Below are positions 29,814 to 40,600 of a DNA stretch of 64,000 nucleotides, piece by piece; position 1 is the stretch's first letter, and each line of letters starts with the position of its first letter. The stretch lies in contig NC_089789.1 in assembly GCF_040412425.1 (NCBI RefSeq), positions 40,972,106 through 41,036,105 on the forward strand, written 5' to 3'. Under the pieces are notes generated by a model. The model saw nothing but the letters and a program-made list of their open reading frames with translations. It did no database searches and was not told where the DNA came from. Origin of the DNA: Macrobrachium rosenbergii (lineage: Eukaryota; Arthropoda; Malacostraca; Decapoda; Palaemonidae). Both the position numbers and the translations under genes were made by a program.

Positions 29814-32151
29814 TATGTATACAAATGTGATATGATGATAGGTTTAAGTTGTAATTTTTTAGAAGGTTTTACGTCCAAAATACTGGGCTACAAATGTTCA
29901 CACAACAACCATCTTAAACGTTAGCAACCAGCATACTGTATTCTGAAATCTTTTCACGTCAATAAACTGTATCACTATTGCACTTTTCCTTCCCAGAAGG
30001 CAGCCATTCAGACATTAAAACTGTACATTAGGAAATTATATAACACCTTAGCTGAAATAATATATGTTACACATCAAAGAAAATATTTGAAATTGAGTAG
30101 CCTATACAATGAGAAAATGAAACATTTACGACCAACTGATACACGAAATGATATAATCTTATGGTTAATTATTAATCATTAGTAATAAGGGTTTCATGTC
30201 TTAAAAACTCATTCTAATTGTCTTACTGAATAAAAACTTGTAAGTCTGAAACTAACGACAAAGACCTACCGTAACAGGTACCTGGTTTTAATAATGAAAT
30301 TGCGTCACTCATTTTCGTAGCCATAGTGTAATCGTTTATGCATTTCAAGTCGGGTGGACGACGGTTATAAAAAATACTAGACCAGAATGTGTGGTCCATA
30401 TCTTAAGCATATTTTTAAGGCGGAACGTGATACAGCGTTCGAGTGAATTTTGCTTAAGTGAAAAAAATGTTATATGACGTTAACCCTGTGAAGGTTTAGT
30501 TTTAATTGTTAGCTTGCTAACACTTGAAATCTTAAGCAAGGTTTAGTACTCACTACCTATGTTTTTGATTTGCAGGAAAATGGTCTCCATAACACTGCTT
30601 CTTGCAACAGTCTGTAGTTTGCACGGATTAACGAAGTCCCTTCCTCATGATGCTATTGCGAAGCAGAATACTATGGATTCAACGAATGAGGAGGTCATTC
30701 CCACTTATGGACTGCGTTCGTCAGTCGCGGGAAAGCTCCCTGACCCTGATCTGTTAGTACCAAGAGAGGAGAGGATATTACGTACGCTCTTGCAAATGAA
30801 CTCACACCTCTGGTCTAAAGCTACTTCGCCACCAACAACGGTTAAACCAAATGCTACAATATCACCCGATTTATCCACCCTTGCCACGAATTCCAAGCCT
30901 GGGAGACGAGAGGCTAATGAGACACCTTTACTTAATACGGAGCCATCTTCATTGCCCAGTTCACAGAATAACACTGAACGCCACAGTAGCAGACTGATAG
31001 TTTGGAACTTGACCAGTTTTGGGGACGTTGGTAGGGCCGGTCATATATCAGATGACATCGCATTACCTGAAGGGGGAGTAACTCTGAAGGGACTTCCTGA
31101 TGTTATTGTGATGCACCCACAGTGGGGGCACCAGTTTCCAGGCAGGATGAAAAAGGAAGAAGACAAGCACCCAGTTTTTCCACTGTCCCAAAACACTCAT
31201 GAAGTCAAGGGTACTCCACAGAGAGATATTATCGTCTTGAGTGATAGTCTTCAACCTCAGTTAATTCCTGATAATTCTTATCAGTCACTGGTAAAATTAC
31301 CAACACCTAGAAATCAGACGCATTTTCCTACCCCGTCTTTTGCTAAAGACATGAACAATGATAAGGATGCACAGTTGCCATTTTCTGCGTCTGACTCCTC
31401 AATAAAAAATAGAATAATCACTGATGATAATATGGCATATCCAAAAGCAGTAAAGATGGAGTCACCAAGTGTCTTTGATACATTGCCAATGAACTTGTCT
31501 TTACAAGGGAAAATTCTTCTACCAGAGCCAATCAGTTCAGAGAGGAATGAATATGGAGACAGTTATGGTAATCTACATCTATCCCTCCCACTCCCCAACA
31601 ATCCCATAATATCTATGTTGCTTAACCAAGGTCTCATGAACCTAGAATTAGTTCCTCGGGCAGAAAGTAGCTCTGAAATTGCTAACAAACCTGAACCAAA
31701 CAATGTCAGTGTAACAGACCTGATAGAACCTCCACCATATCACTTAACTCCTCCTATTGGTTCATCCAACAATCATATACAAGAGAGACTTTCAAATTTG
31801 ACTGATGGTAGACCTGAGGCACAAGTGCAAGCGAGTGAGTCACACGAGGCACCTAGACCTAGTACCATGAGGCTTGTGGAAGATCTGCTTGACAAAAATA
31901 GAGCAGTAGGCCAATTGGTCATGGGTATGGTTGAAGATGTTGGAGACATCATTGATACAGCTGTTGAGGAACAAACCAAAGCAGCAGTTGATGCTGCCAA
32001 TGGTGTCAGGGGCTTCCTCAGAGAGGTAAACATTGACATTTTGAACTTTCTATTGAACTCTGGAGAGGCGCTGAGAGATTACATGGATGGAGAAAATTAT
32101 TCTGGCGGAGCTGGTCATCTTCCTGCATCAAATGAGACTGAGTCTTTGTAA
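29545..32151 (+). CDS. Unrecognised secreted, cysteine-free, N-glycosylated protein; spliced model
   Basis: The main coding body is one long exon (30576-32151). From ATG 30580 it gives 523 residues: a hydrophobic signal peptide (MVSITLLLATVCSLHG), then a proline/serine/threonine-rich chain with no cysteine and ten N-x-S/T sequons (for example PNATIS, WNLTSF, MNLSL, SNLTD, ENYSG), and a C-terminal region (about 430-505) that looks helical and amphipathic (VEDLLDKNRAVGQLVMGMVE). TTTGATTTGCAG before 30576 looks like an acceptor. A 5' exon ending at GTGAGT (29613) would add 24 residues in frame from ATG 29545; that part is uncertain. I do not recognise the family. Extracellular location is inferred from the signal peptide and sequons. 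Confidence 0.7.
29734..29810. repeat. (TA)n microsatellite
   Basis: Uninterrupted TA dinucleotides in the putative first intron of the secreted-orphan gene. Confidence 0.98.
30366..30374 (+). promoter_or_regulatory. TATA-box-like element
   Basis: TATAAAAAA about 200 bp upstream of ATG 30580. It could drive a transcript starting near 30395, as an alternative to the spliced model with a 5' exon at 29545-29612. No clear initiator motif. Confidence 0.25.
30580..32151 (+). CDS. Main exon of the secreted orphan, preferred start ATG 30580
   Basis: ATG 30580 (context GAAAATGG) puts the signal peptide at the N-terminus. An ATG at 30559 is in frame, but the bases between look like an intron acceptor (T-rich then GCAG), so those seven codons are probably intronic. 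TAA at 32149-32151. A 1.57-kb open frame in AT-rich DNA is far longer than any other in the window and is unlikely by chance. Confidence 0.85.
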   Translation: MVSITLLLATVCSLHGLTKSLPHDAIAKQNTMDSTNEEVIPTYGLRSSVAGKLPDPDLLVPREERILRTLLQMNSHLWSKATSPPTTVKPNATISPDLSTLATNSKPGRREANETPLLNTEPSSLPSSQNNTERHSSRLIVWNLTSFGDVGRAGHISDDIALPEGGVTLKGLPDVIVMHPQWGHQFPGRMKKEEDKHPVFPLSQNTHEVKGTPQRDIIVLSDSLQPQLIPDNSYQSLVKLPTPRNQTHFPTPSFAKDMNNDKDAQLPFSASDSSIKNRIITDDNMAYPKAVKMESPSVFDTLPMNLSLQGKILLPEPISSERNEYGDSYGNLHLSLPLPNNPIISMLLNQGLMNLELVPRAESSSEIANKPEPNNVSVTDLIEPPPYHLTPPIGSSNNHIQERLSNLTDGRPEAQVQASESHEAPRPSTMRLVEDLLDKNRAVGQLVMGMVEDVGDIIDTAVEEQTKAAVDAANGVRGFLREVNIDILNFLLNSGEALRDYMDGENYSGGAGHLPASNETESL

Positions 32152-32523
32152 AGATACTGCAGTGAGATTAAAGAAAGGTACCCTCAGGGAGTTGTACAGT
32201 GACAAACAGACTATAGGTTTGCTCTTCTACACACAGTGAAATTGCATCATTTGGTTATCTCAAGGTCTTGAGCTAAATGATAAACAATTCTGCATTGTTT
32301 TAAATATATGCATGTAAGATTGTTTATGTAACGTTACCTTTCACAGTTTATGTTAACTGATTAAGTGTCAATGTTATTTAAGGTGTATCAGTGTTTCCAA
32401 ATAACCTTAACTCAGAGCAAATCCTAATTTGTCAGTGTGGCCTAATGATTGTAATAATACACATGGTGCTGAGCAGTTGATATGAATATATAACACATAT
32501 GTAAACTTATTTTGCAAAATGTC

Positions 32524-32619
32524 ATTATTATTATTATTATTGTCGAAGGTGGGGGCTCCTCCTATTGGGTGGGAGCAGAAAAATTTCTGTAGCCCACTTC
32601 CGGGTATAAATATGGCATA

Positions 32620-32694
<75 letters not shown>
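32524..32694. repeat. (ATT)n microsatellite with embedded 75-bp cassette
   Basis: ATT repeats at 32524-32541 and 32618-32694 flank a GC-richer cassette that contains inverted words (GGGGGCTCCTCC / GGGTGGGAGC). It lies in the 3'UTR of the secreted orphan. Confidence 0.9.
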
Positions 32695-32696
<2 letters not shown>

Positions 32697-33225
32697 AATG
32701 TTTGAGTGCAACTGTACATTATTTCTTTTCATCTCATTTATCTAAATTTTTATACTGTATTATACCCCAAATAAGCTGGTGGTACTTCTAGGGTGGAAAT
32801 GACTAAGATGTATAGTTTACTCTGTTACATATATAATTTACTGCTATGACCTTTCCCCTATGAAGGAGTGGCTTCAGAAAGTGTTAACCTTCAGTTCTCT
32901 TTAGTTTTGGGATGAGGTAGCTAGCTTCATGCCCATCCCACCCTCAAGATCTTCTATATCTTTTGATAGTCTCCTAAAATGCTGACCAGATCCAATGTTG
33001 CATGATTTTGCTGGTCATTTGTATGTATGAATGGTTATATGAATTAAATAATTACTTTTGTTAATTAGATTGTCTTATTTAATAACAATTTATGAAATGC
33101 TGTATTGAAATTTGCTTATTTTAAACGGTTCAACATTTACGTCTTCCTTTTCAGTAAATAGTCTGCTGTGTTGGATAAACAAAACTTATATAGCAGAAAT
33201 CCTCACAGATTACTGATTTTTCAAA

Positions 33226-33231
33226 AATAAA
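33226..33231 (+). promoter_or_regulatory. Poly(A) signal AATAAA, candidate end of secreted-orphan gene
   Basis: First of two overlapping AATAAA hexamers about 1.07 kb after the stop, followed by an A-rich stretch. Confidence 0.4.
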
Positions 33232-33249
33232 ATAAAAAAAATATTGGCA

Positions 33250-34560
33250 AAAACATTAATATAAACGTAAGTATTTTATATATTTATTATTTAGATATCA
33301 ATAGACAAATTTTTTGACAGATTTGTAAAGTTAGTATACAATAGTCTTTTCTTGAAAACGACTCGGCTGACAAGACACAGTAGATAAATTTTGAGAAGGG
33401 AAACGGGCCTAAAATAAAAATAAAAAAATTAGACAAAGCCGCCAAAAATATCAGCATACCATTTTTTCAGTGCAATGTTACCACTTTTCTAATTATAACT
33501 TTCATGTAACTCAGCCTCAATTATTTCGGCTGTAAATTATCTCATGTAAGCATATTCAAGTTAGTGGTTTCGACAAGCTTCCAGTCACCAATTTATATAT
33601 GATTCTCTGACTAATTTCCGTAATATCACTTCCAGCCTTAATGCCTAATGAGCCATACTTATTTCCTAAATATTACATATATTAAACGGGGGAATTTCAC
33701 ACATCACTCTAAAAATCCTAAATTATATCTGATGTATTGGCGGGGTATTGCTTGTAAACTGTTTATCTTGATTTCAAGTAAAACTTTTCAGTGACCTGAT
33801 TGTGACTCCCATATGTGTTTGAAGAGTTAAAGAAGCGCCTGTTTAGAAGTATTAATCTCCATTCACTCCAAAAGCTTCATCTTTTAATTGGAGAATTCAG
33901 TATTATTGTATTTACTTTTTAGTTCCGTTACCCATTTTAGAATGATATCTGCAAATTGTTTTACAAGACGGCTTCACAAAAGTACCAAAATATGTATAAT
34001 TTCTCAGTAATATCTAATCCTTTTAGAGCTTTATATTCACGAATTCATATTTTAATATGAATTCATTTTAAATCTCTTCCATTGTCATTTCAACTATATT
34101 TTTTAAATATTAGGACGTGTTTATATTTAATCTTGTGTCAACTTTAACAATTCGTCTGACTGCTTTTATTACTAGAAATATGTAGCCAAATACCTTTGCG
34201 GTTTTTCATTTTAAAGTAAAATGCACCCTTATTTGTACTTATTGCTGCTAAATAACTAGCTGTAAAATATTTTTTATGATATTATATTAATAAATTAGCA
34301 AATAATATTTTTTTATATCTATAATTTTAAAACTTTGACAACAGTTACTTATTCGTAAAAACTATAATGGCATTTATTGCTATTCAATATTTTTTATTTA
34401 TTTTAGCAATTCTAGTTGCCAGAATGAATAATCCATGGGATAAAAGAAAACAGAAATAGATTATAATCCATTACTTATATTAAATTGATAAAATTCCTAA
34501 TATCTTATGTAAAACGAAAGGGTGAAGTGAAGTCAGCCTCCTCCAAGTCCGGCCTCCACT
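33250..34560. other. AT-rich intergenic spacer
   Basis: Very AT-rich, no repeats or open frames of note. CpG content rises just before the signal-peptide exon at 34598. Confidence 0.3.
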
Positions 34561-34597
34561 TCAGAAATTAGAAGAGAACAGCCGGTTAAGGTCCAAC

Positions 34598-34681
34598 ATG
34601 GTTCTCTTATTAATGTCCGTATTCTGGTTTGTTTTCTCCGAGGGAACGGAAGATCGTAACTGGAGCGTAATTCGATCCCAG
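34598..34681 (+). CDS. Signal-peptide first exon of the small secreted peptide gene
   Basis: ATG in a strong context (CCAACATGG), 28 codons, a hydrophobic core of 14 residues, then EGTEDRNWSVIRSQ and a near-perfect donor CAG/GTGAGT. This exon is the firmest part of the model. Confidence 0.65.
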
Positions 34682-37600
34682 GTGAGTAATAATTAGAGGA
34701 ATAATTACGGTATTAATGCCAGACGTCTTCTAGAAACGAAAGAGTAGAGGAGTATTTGGGTGGTCGCCCATCAAGGCAATATGGTCGATCGTGTATTGAC
34801 AATTTCGGATTTGTTTTAACCCCGGCGTATGGGTATGGTGCTTATTAACCTTTCCTAATAAGGTATTAGTGTTGGTTCAAAGCTGAAGCTGTGTAACACC
34901 AGTAATTAATTGAATTAGGCCCCCGGTACCCTAATTTGCGTGGCATATCCTGAGTTCACCCAAGGTCTTTGGCCCAGGTCGAATTTTATTTATAAAAAAA
35001 GTTATTATAGGATGATGTAAACCACATACGAGCCCATGACGGTCATTGTGGGTATAACCTCGCCCTAAATTATCATTCTGAACCCAACCTAGGTAATCTA
35101 GGCTACATACTCTAGAGATCTGCAAGTTTCCCTGGGTAGTAAGCAGGGTAGGGATGCAAGGGTAGGCATTGATAATTTGAACCTACTACCACGGATTCAG
35201 GTACAAAGTAGATCTTAGCCGGCTGTCCGCAGTGAGCTTGGCTATGGCGGTTGATGTCTTTCTATAGAACTTTACCTGCTGAACAAGAATTCAAGGTTAT
35301 ATTTTGTTGGCCAAATGTAATTGAGTTGTAATTTACCTTAGAAATGTAGCTGACGGTAAGGGGGATCCGTTGGGAATCGGGGTTTTGGGTGGGGTAAATA
35401 ATTTGGGAAAAGGCTTGGACACTTTATTGTTGTGTTTCCTGTTACATATGTCATCTGGAACACAAAAAACGAGTAAAAAAAAAAAAGGGTGAATAAATGG
35501 ACAGCGGGAACCATTTCAAAGGCACTTTTCATGCATTACTAGTACTGCTGATTCCAGGCCCTATCACGCATGCGCAGTCTTAGAGGAGAGCCAATCACCG
35601 GATGCCTCCTACAGTCCAACTGAGAGAGTAGAATTCTAAGCTGGTGTTCTGTGGTGAGCTAAACTGTGGCAATTGACGTTTTCCTGTGTTATTTTACTTG
35701 CTTTACAAGAATTTAAAGTATGTTACCAGTTGCCAGAACATACGAGCTTGCCAAGAATCATTCAAAATGTGGATAAGGCGCCCAGCGCCATTCCGCTACG
35801 CCAAAACTGAAAGCAGAAATGGTAATATTTTGCTGTTGACCTTTCTTCGCCCTGACTGAAAGCTTCGAATGGTGTCCAGTCGAGTTAGACTGTGGCAGTT
35901 GACGTTTTTCTGTTTTATTTTACTTGTTTTACGAGAGTTTAAGGTAACATTTTGCCGGCCAGCTGTGGCAGCTAAACTGTAATTTACCTGCTGAACTGTA
36001 TGGTCAGTGCAGGGGACCTGTTGGCACCTTCATTAGTAGCCTTCAAAGGTCAGTTTCATTTTAGTTACAGCTGTCTGCCAAAATATTATTTTAAATTTTT
36101 GTTCAGCAGATAAAATAACATAGGAAAACGTCAATTGCCATAGGCTAGTTCATCGCGGACAGCCAGCTTAGAATTACCAAAAAATCATTATGGTGGCCAG
36201 TAATAGGCTAAAGTCACAGAAAAAGTCATAATTTTCTGCTAGAAAGAATGTCAGGTAATTATTAAACACTAATATTCAAGTCACTCACAAATTATTTAAG
36301 TACCATAAACAATTAGCCTACAGTAAAAAAGCAAAATGTATTTCAAATCAGTTATTAATTGGCAAAAATGTCTTGTACATATTGTAAGCACTGCTTATAT
36401 ATGATGGCATTACATGTACACTGTATGAAAAAAATCGTGTTTTGTTGAATGTCTTAAGCACAACAGGGTAATAAAAAAAATATTTATCATTCATTTATTG
36501 GCTGTACACGACATTTACAGAGTGAAAACGGCTTACATATTGTGGCATTACAAGTAGGGTATATTCAGTGTTTTTAATGCTGATGTCTAGCCAGTTAATA
36601 ACTGATTTAAAAGGTTTATGGTACTTAAATAAATTGTTACTGACTTGAATATTTTTTGGTTAGCTGGATTTCTCTCTTAGACAAAATTGACTTTTTATGT
36701 GACTATTACTTGCCACAATAAATTGTGACTTCTTTTCCAAGCCAAGTTTAGGACTTTTTCTGTTACTTTTTTTCTCGTGACATTACCAGACGGGTTGGTA
36801 TCGTTCTCGGCTAGCACTCTGCTGGTCCCGTGTTTGATTCTCCGACCGGCCAATGAAGAATTGGAGGAATTTATTTCTGGTGAAAGAAAGTCATTTCTCG
36901 TTATAATGTGGTTCAGATTCCACAATAAGCTGTAGGTCCCGTTGCTGGGTAACCAGTTGGTTCTTAGCCACGTAAAATGAATCTAATCCTTCGGGCCAGC
37001 CCTAGGAGAGCTGTTAATCAGCTCAGTAGTCTGGTTAAACTAAGGTATACTTAACTTAACCACTTCCACAAAGGAGTAGCCTAGTTCAGTCCATGTGCTT
37101 GATGTTAAGTGTTACTTTGGGGTGGTGGGTGAACAGGACATGGCATTTTAGGAAAGGTTAGGTTTGTCCCGTTTTCGCTGTTGGATTTCTTACATTTACC
37201 CCTGTCTCCCATCTCTACTCTGCATTTACTCTGTCTCCCGTTTCCCCCTAGTTTTTGAACTCGACTTAGAACCTTGGAATGGCTTCTAGTTTCCTTGTGG
37301 TGGTATTTTATTGTCTTTAGTATTAATTTGGGTAGAATTTTCAATGAATAGTCATAGTAATAACCTGCATGGGTAAGAAATGAATAAGGTCAAAGGAAAT
37401 GTCAATATCGCAGGATCTCCGATGGGGAAATGAGTATCCTAAGACTTGGGAATGGTTTGAAATATTACAGTAAAATGCAAATAAACCAAAATGCTTAGAA
37501 ATTATTTGCACATACTGTAAACTCTTCAAAAAAGAGTGAAACCCATGAATTGCTCTCCAAAACCGGGTTTTAGATTTACATATTTTTGCATATGCAAATT

Positions 37601-40600
37601 GTACTGGTTCTGAGATTATATTCATGTGTTTAAAAATACTACCAGATTGTATATATACTAAACATGATCCCATGAGGTTTACTGCAGAGCTGGCTAGTAT
37701 GGTGAGGCTAATAGTAATGAAAACTGTTGAAGTGTTATATCCGTGGTATGGTAGTGGAGCTATATTTTCAGCATTCAGCAATGGAAAGAACCATGAATGA
37801 AATTGTTCAACTTTTAAAACATAGATGCTGGTGCACTTAATCAGTGTCTCTATGATATAAATGTCCTCAAAATTTACTTAGGCAGTTTTTGATTAACATA
37901 AGTAAATCTTAGTTTAACCAGACCACTGAGCTGATTAACAGCTCTCCTAGGGCTGGCCCGAAGGATTAGATTTATTTTTACGTGGGTAAGAACCAATTGG
38001 TTACCTAGCAACGGGACCTACAGCTTATTGTGTGTATAGTTAAAAGCTGAAACAATTTCATTGTATGGAAGTTAGCAGCCATCTTTCTGGTGATACAATA
38101 TCTTTATTTATTGTGTAAGCGGTTAGGTAAGGGTTCTTTACCCACAATGCAGTAAAACACTTAATAAACACACCCCAGTTACTTATCTCGCACAAACCAC
38201 AAACAGATTGAAAACAAGCCAACCACCTTTTGGTAATATTAATGTCCTGACCAGTGCTCCTTAAGATTATCCAGTGTTTGTCAAAGATATACACATTACA
38301 TACAATCGATGATGTGTTCTGAACCCATTTAAGATATGTAAGCATTGTTTCCAATGTGTGTTTATGACATGTTTTAATGTAGCCTATTCATGACTGTTTT
38401 TCAGGACATTGCAATCTGTAATGTGACATAGGGCAAAACTGGCTATTATCTGGTGTTTCAATTCTTTTTTAAATAGTTAATTTCCTTATTGGATTATCAA
38501 GAATTTCTAGCGTGCAAAACATCATGCCTGCCAGCGTGCAAGGCATTGTGCTTGCCAGTGTGCAAGCATCATTCAGAGTCAGCGTTCGAGCTAGTTCTCC
38601 CTTTTTTTCACTGATGGCCCTAGTTTGTTTTGACTAGGCTATTTATGTCAGTGCCCATTCTTTTGTGGTTTTTTATGGACTATTTTTCAAGCTTAGGCTG
38701 TGTGCTATATATTCGTTTTTGCCCGTTAGTCCATGAGTCTCTGCAGTTATCTTAGTAAAACTAAAGAGAGCATGATAAATTTAATTATCGATACCACAGT
38801 GTTTAGCAAGGTATTACAATGCTAAAGCTAGATAAAGGATTTAAACCAACAACCTGTACTCCAACTAACAATGTAGCACTGTTATGGGGCCTAAGTGCAA
38901 CTGGGTTGTTTTGTTGTGAAACAACACTTTTGATTGCTTAAAAGTGTAAACATTTTCCACCTTTTCATAGAGTGACATTCCACTCTAAAATAAATTTTGT
39001 CAAAGATTTTTGAAGCCACTCTGTTAAGCATGTTATTGCATACTGTACTGGGTTTTTTAGTAAATGTTTTGGAAATCATAAGTTAGTTATAGGATAAGAC
39101 ATTTAGATTCACAATATCAATACACAGAGTTAAGGTTTTTGTGTATGCCCAGAAAGTAAATGTTGATTTTTTATCATAATAACAAAATATGAATTAAGTA
39201 ACTTTAAGATTACTGTATGAAAGACAACCTGATTACATAAAACTTTGTTCTAGTTGCAAGAAATGTTTTAGTTCTAATCGCAAGAAATGTTTTAATACAA
39301 CAGTATCTGATGAATGCCACCTCATATATGCAAAAATATGACAGTTTTAATGAAAAACCCGTAGACATTTGAGTAAACCCGAATTTAGTTCATAGAGTAT
39401 TTGTATTGAAACAACTTAGCTTGTAGTATTGAATTGACCTTATGGACATATCGAGATGCCTCCAGCACCTATCAAAACGACAGGACTTCAGCGTCAAAAA
39501 AGAAGAATGGATGCACGATAGGACAGGTCAAACCAGTGAACATTAGTATCTGTAAGTTTACGAATTATGAGCAGTGGTTTGTTTTATTGGGTTTTATAAT
39601 CTAGGATAAGCACATATCTTGACTTCTCAAATACAGGGACTGCCCAAATGCCAGTAGGAATGCAGAAATATTTATTTAATAAGTAACAAAGACATAACTG
39701 AAGATTTTGTATGTAAAAGGAAACTTGAAATAGCAATATGGTAATGAAGTTCATTTTTACAGTACTGTAGTACTTTGCTCTTTATCAGAAGTATCAGGTT
39801 GAATAACACAGATGTGAATATGGCAAGAAACTGCCTCCTTTTCAGGAATTTTCTGACCATGAAATTGTCTTTAAAAAAGTGGTTGTTCTTCTACCTCAGG
39901 GAAGATATGTGATAGTGTCAGCCAGACACTGTGGACACCACAAGAGTTGGAAGACCCCGACCTGCTTCGACGAGGATGAAAAGGGAGGCTGGAGACCATT
40001 GGAGATTGGTGAAACATGAAGCACAGGTGGGGGTTGGTGAAACATGAAGCACAGGACGGAGTCAGTGATGATGGAAATAATTCTTGAGTATGTAAGAATT
40101 ACTTTTCAAAGGACACTATTCCTGTAAACCATGTTCAATACCTGATTTAGATTGCTTCAAAGTCTTGTCCTGTTGAATAATACTTTTTTCCTTTGAAATA
40201 TACAAACCTGTCTTTTATATAAGGGTAATACTTTAGGACCAAGGATTATTGCACAAAAACTCGTTTGCATGCATAGGAAAATAAATTTTACTTTCAAAAT
40301 TGCTGTTACAAGTAAATATTCATCCCTAGTCACGTTTTAGTAAAAGATTTGCATTAAGATGAAACAACTTTTGCATGTAATGTGCATAGAATAAATACAC
40401 TATGTTTTTGGGTAGGCAAAGTATTTTACCACTGAAATAGAAACGATACTAATGATTCATTTGCATTGTTGGCCAATTGTTTATAGTATCAACAGTTATT
40501 ATACTGAGAATCAGTGGAATTTCAGAAGTCTTGGATAAATCAGCACAATTTCCACAGTGCAAAGACCCTTTCTGTGCCACTCATAAAGTGAGTGTAGGAC

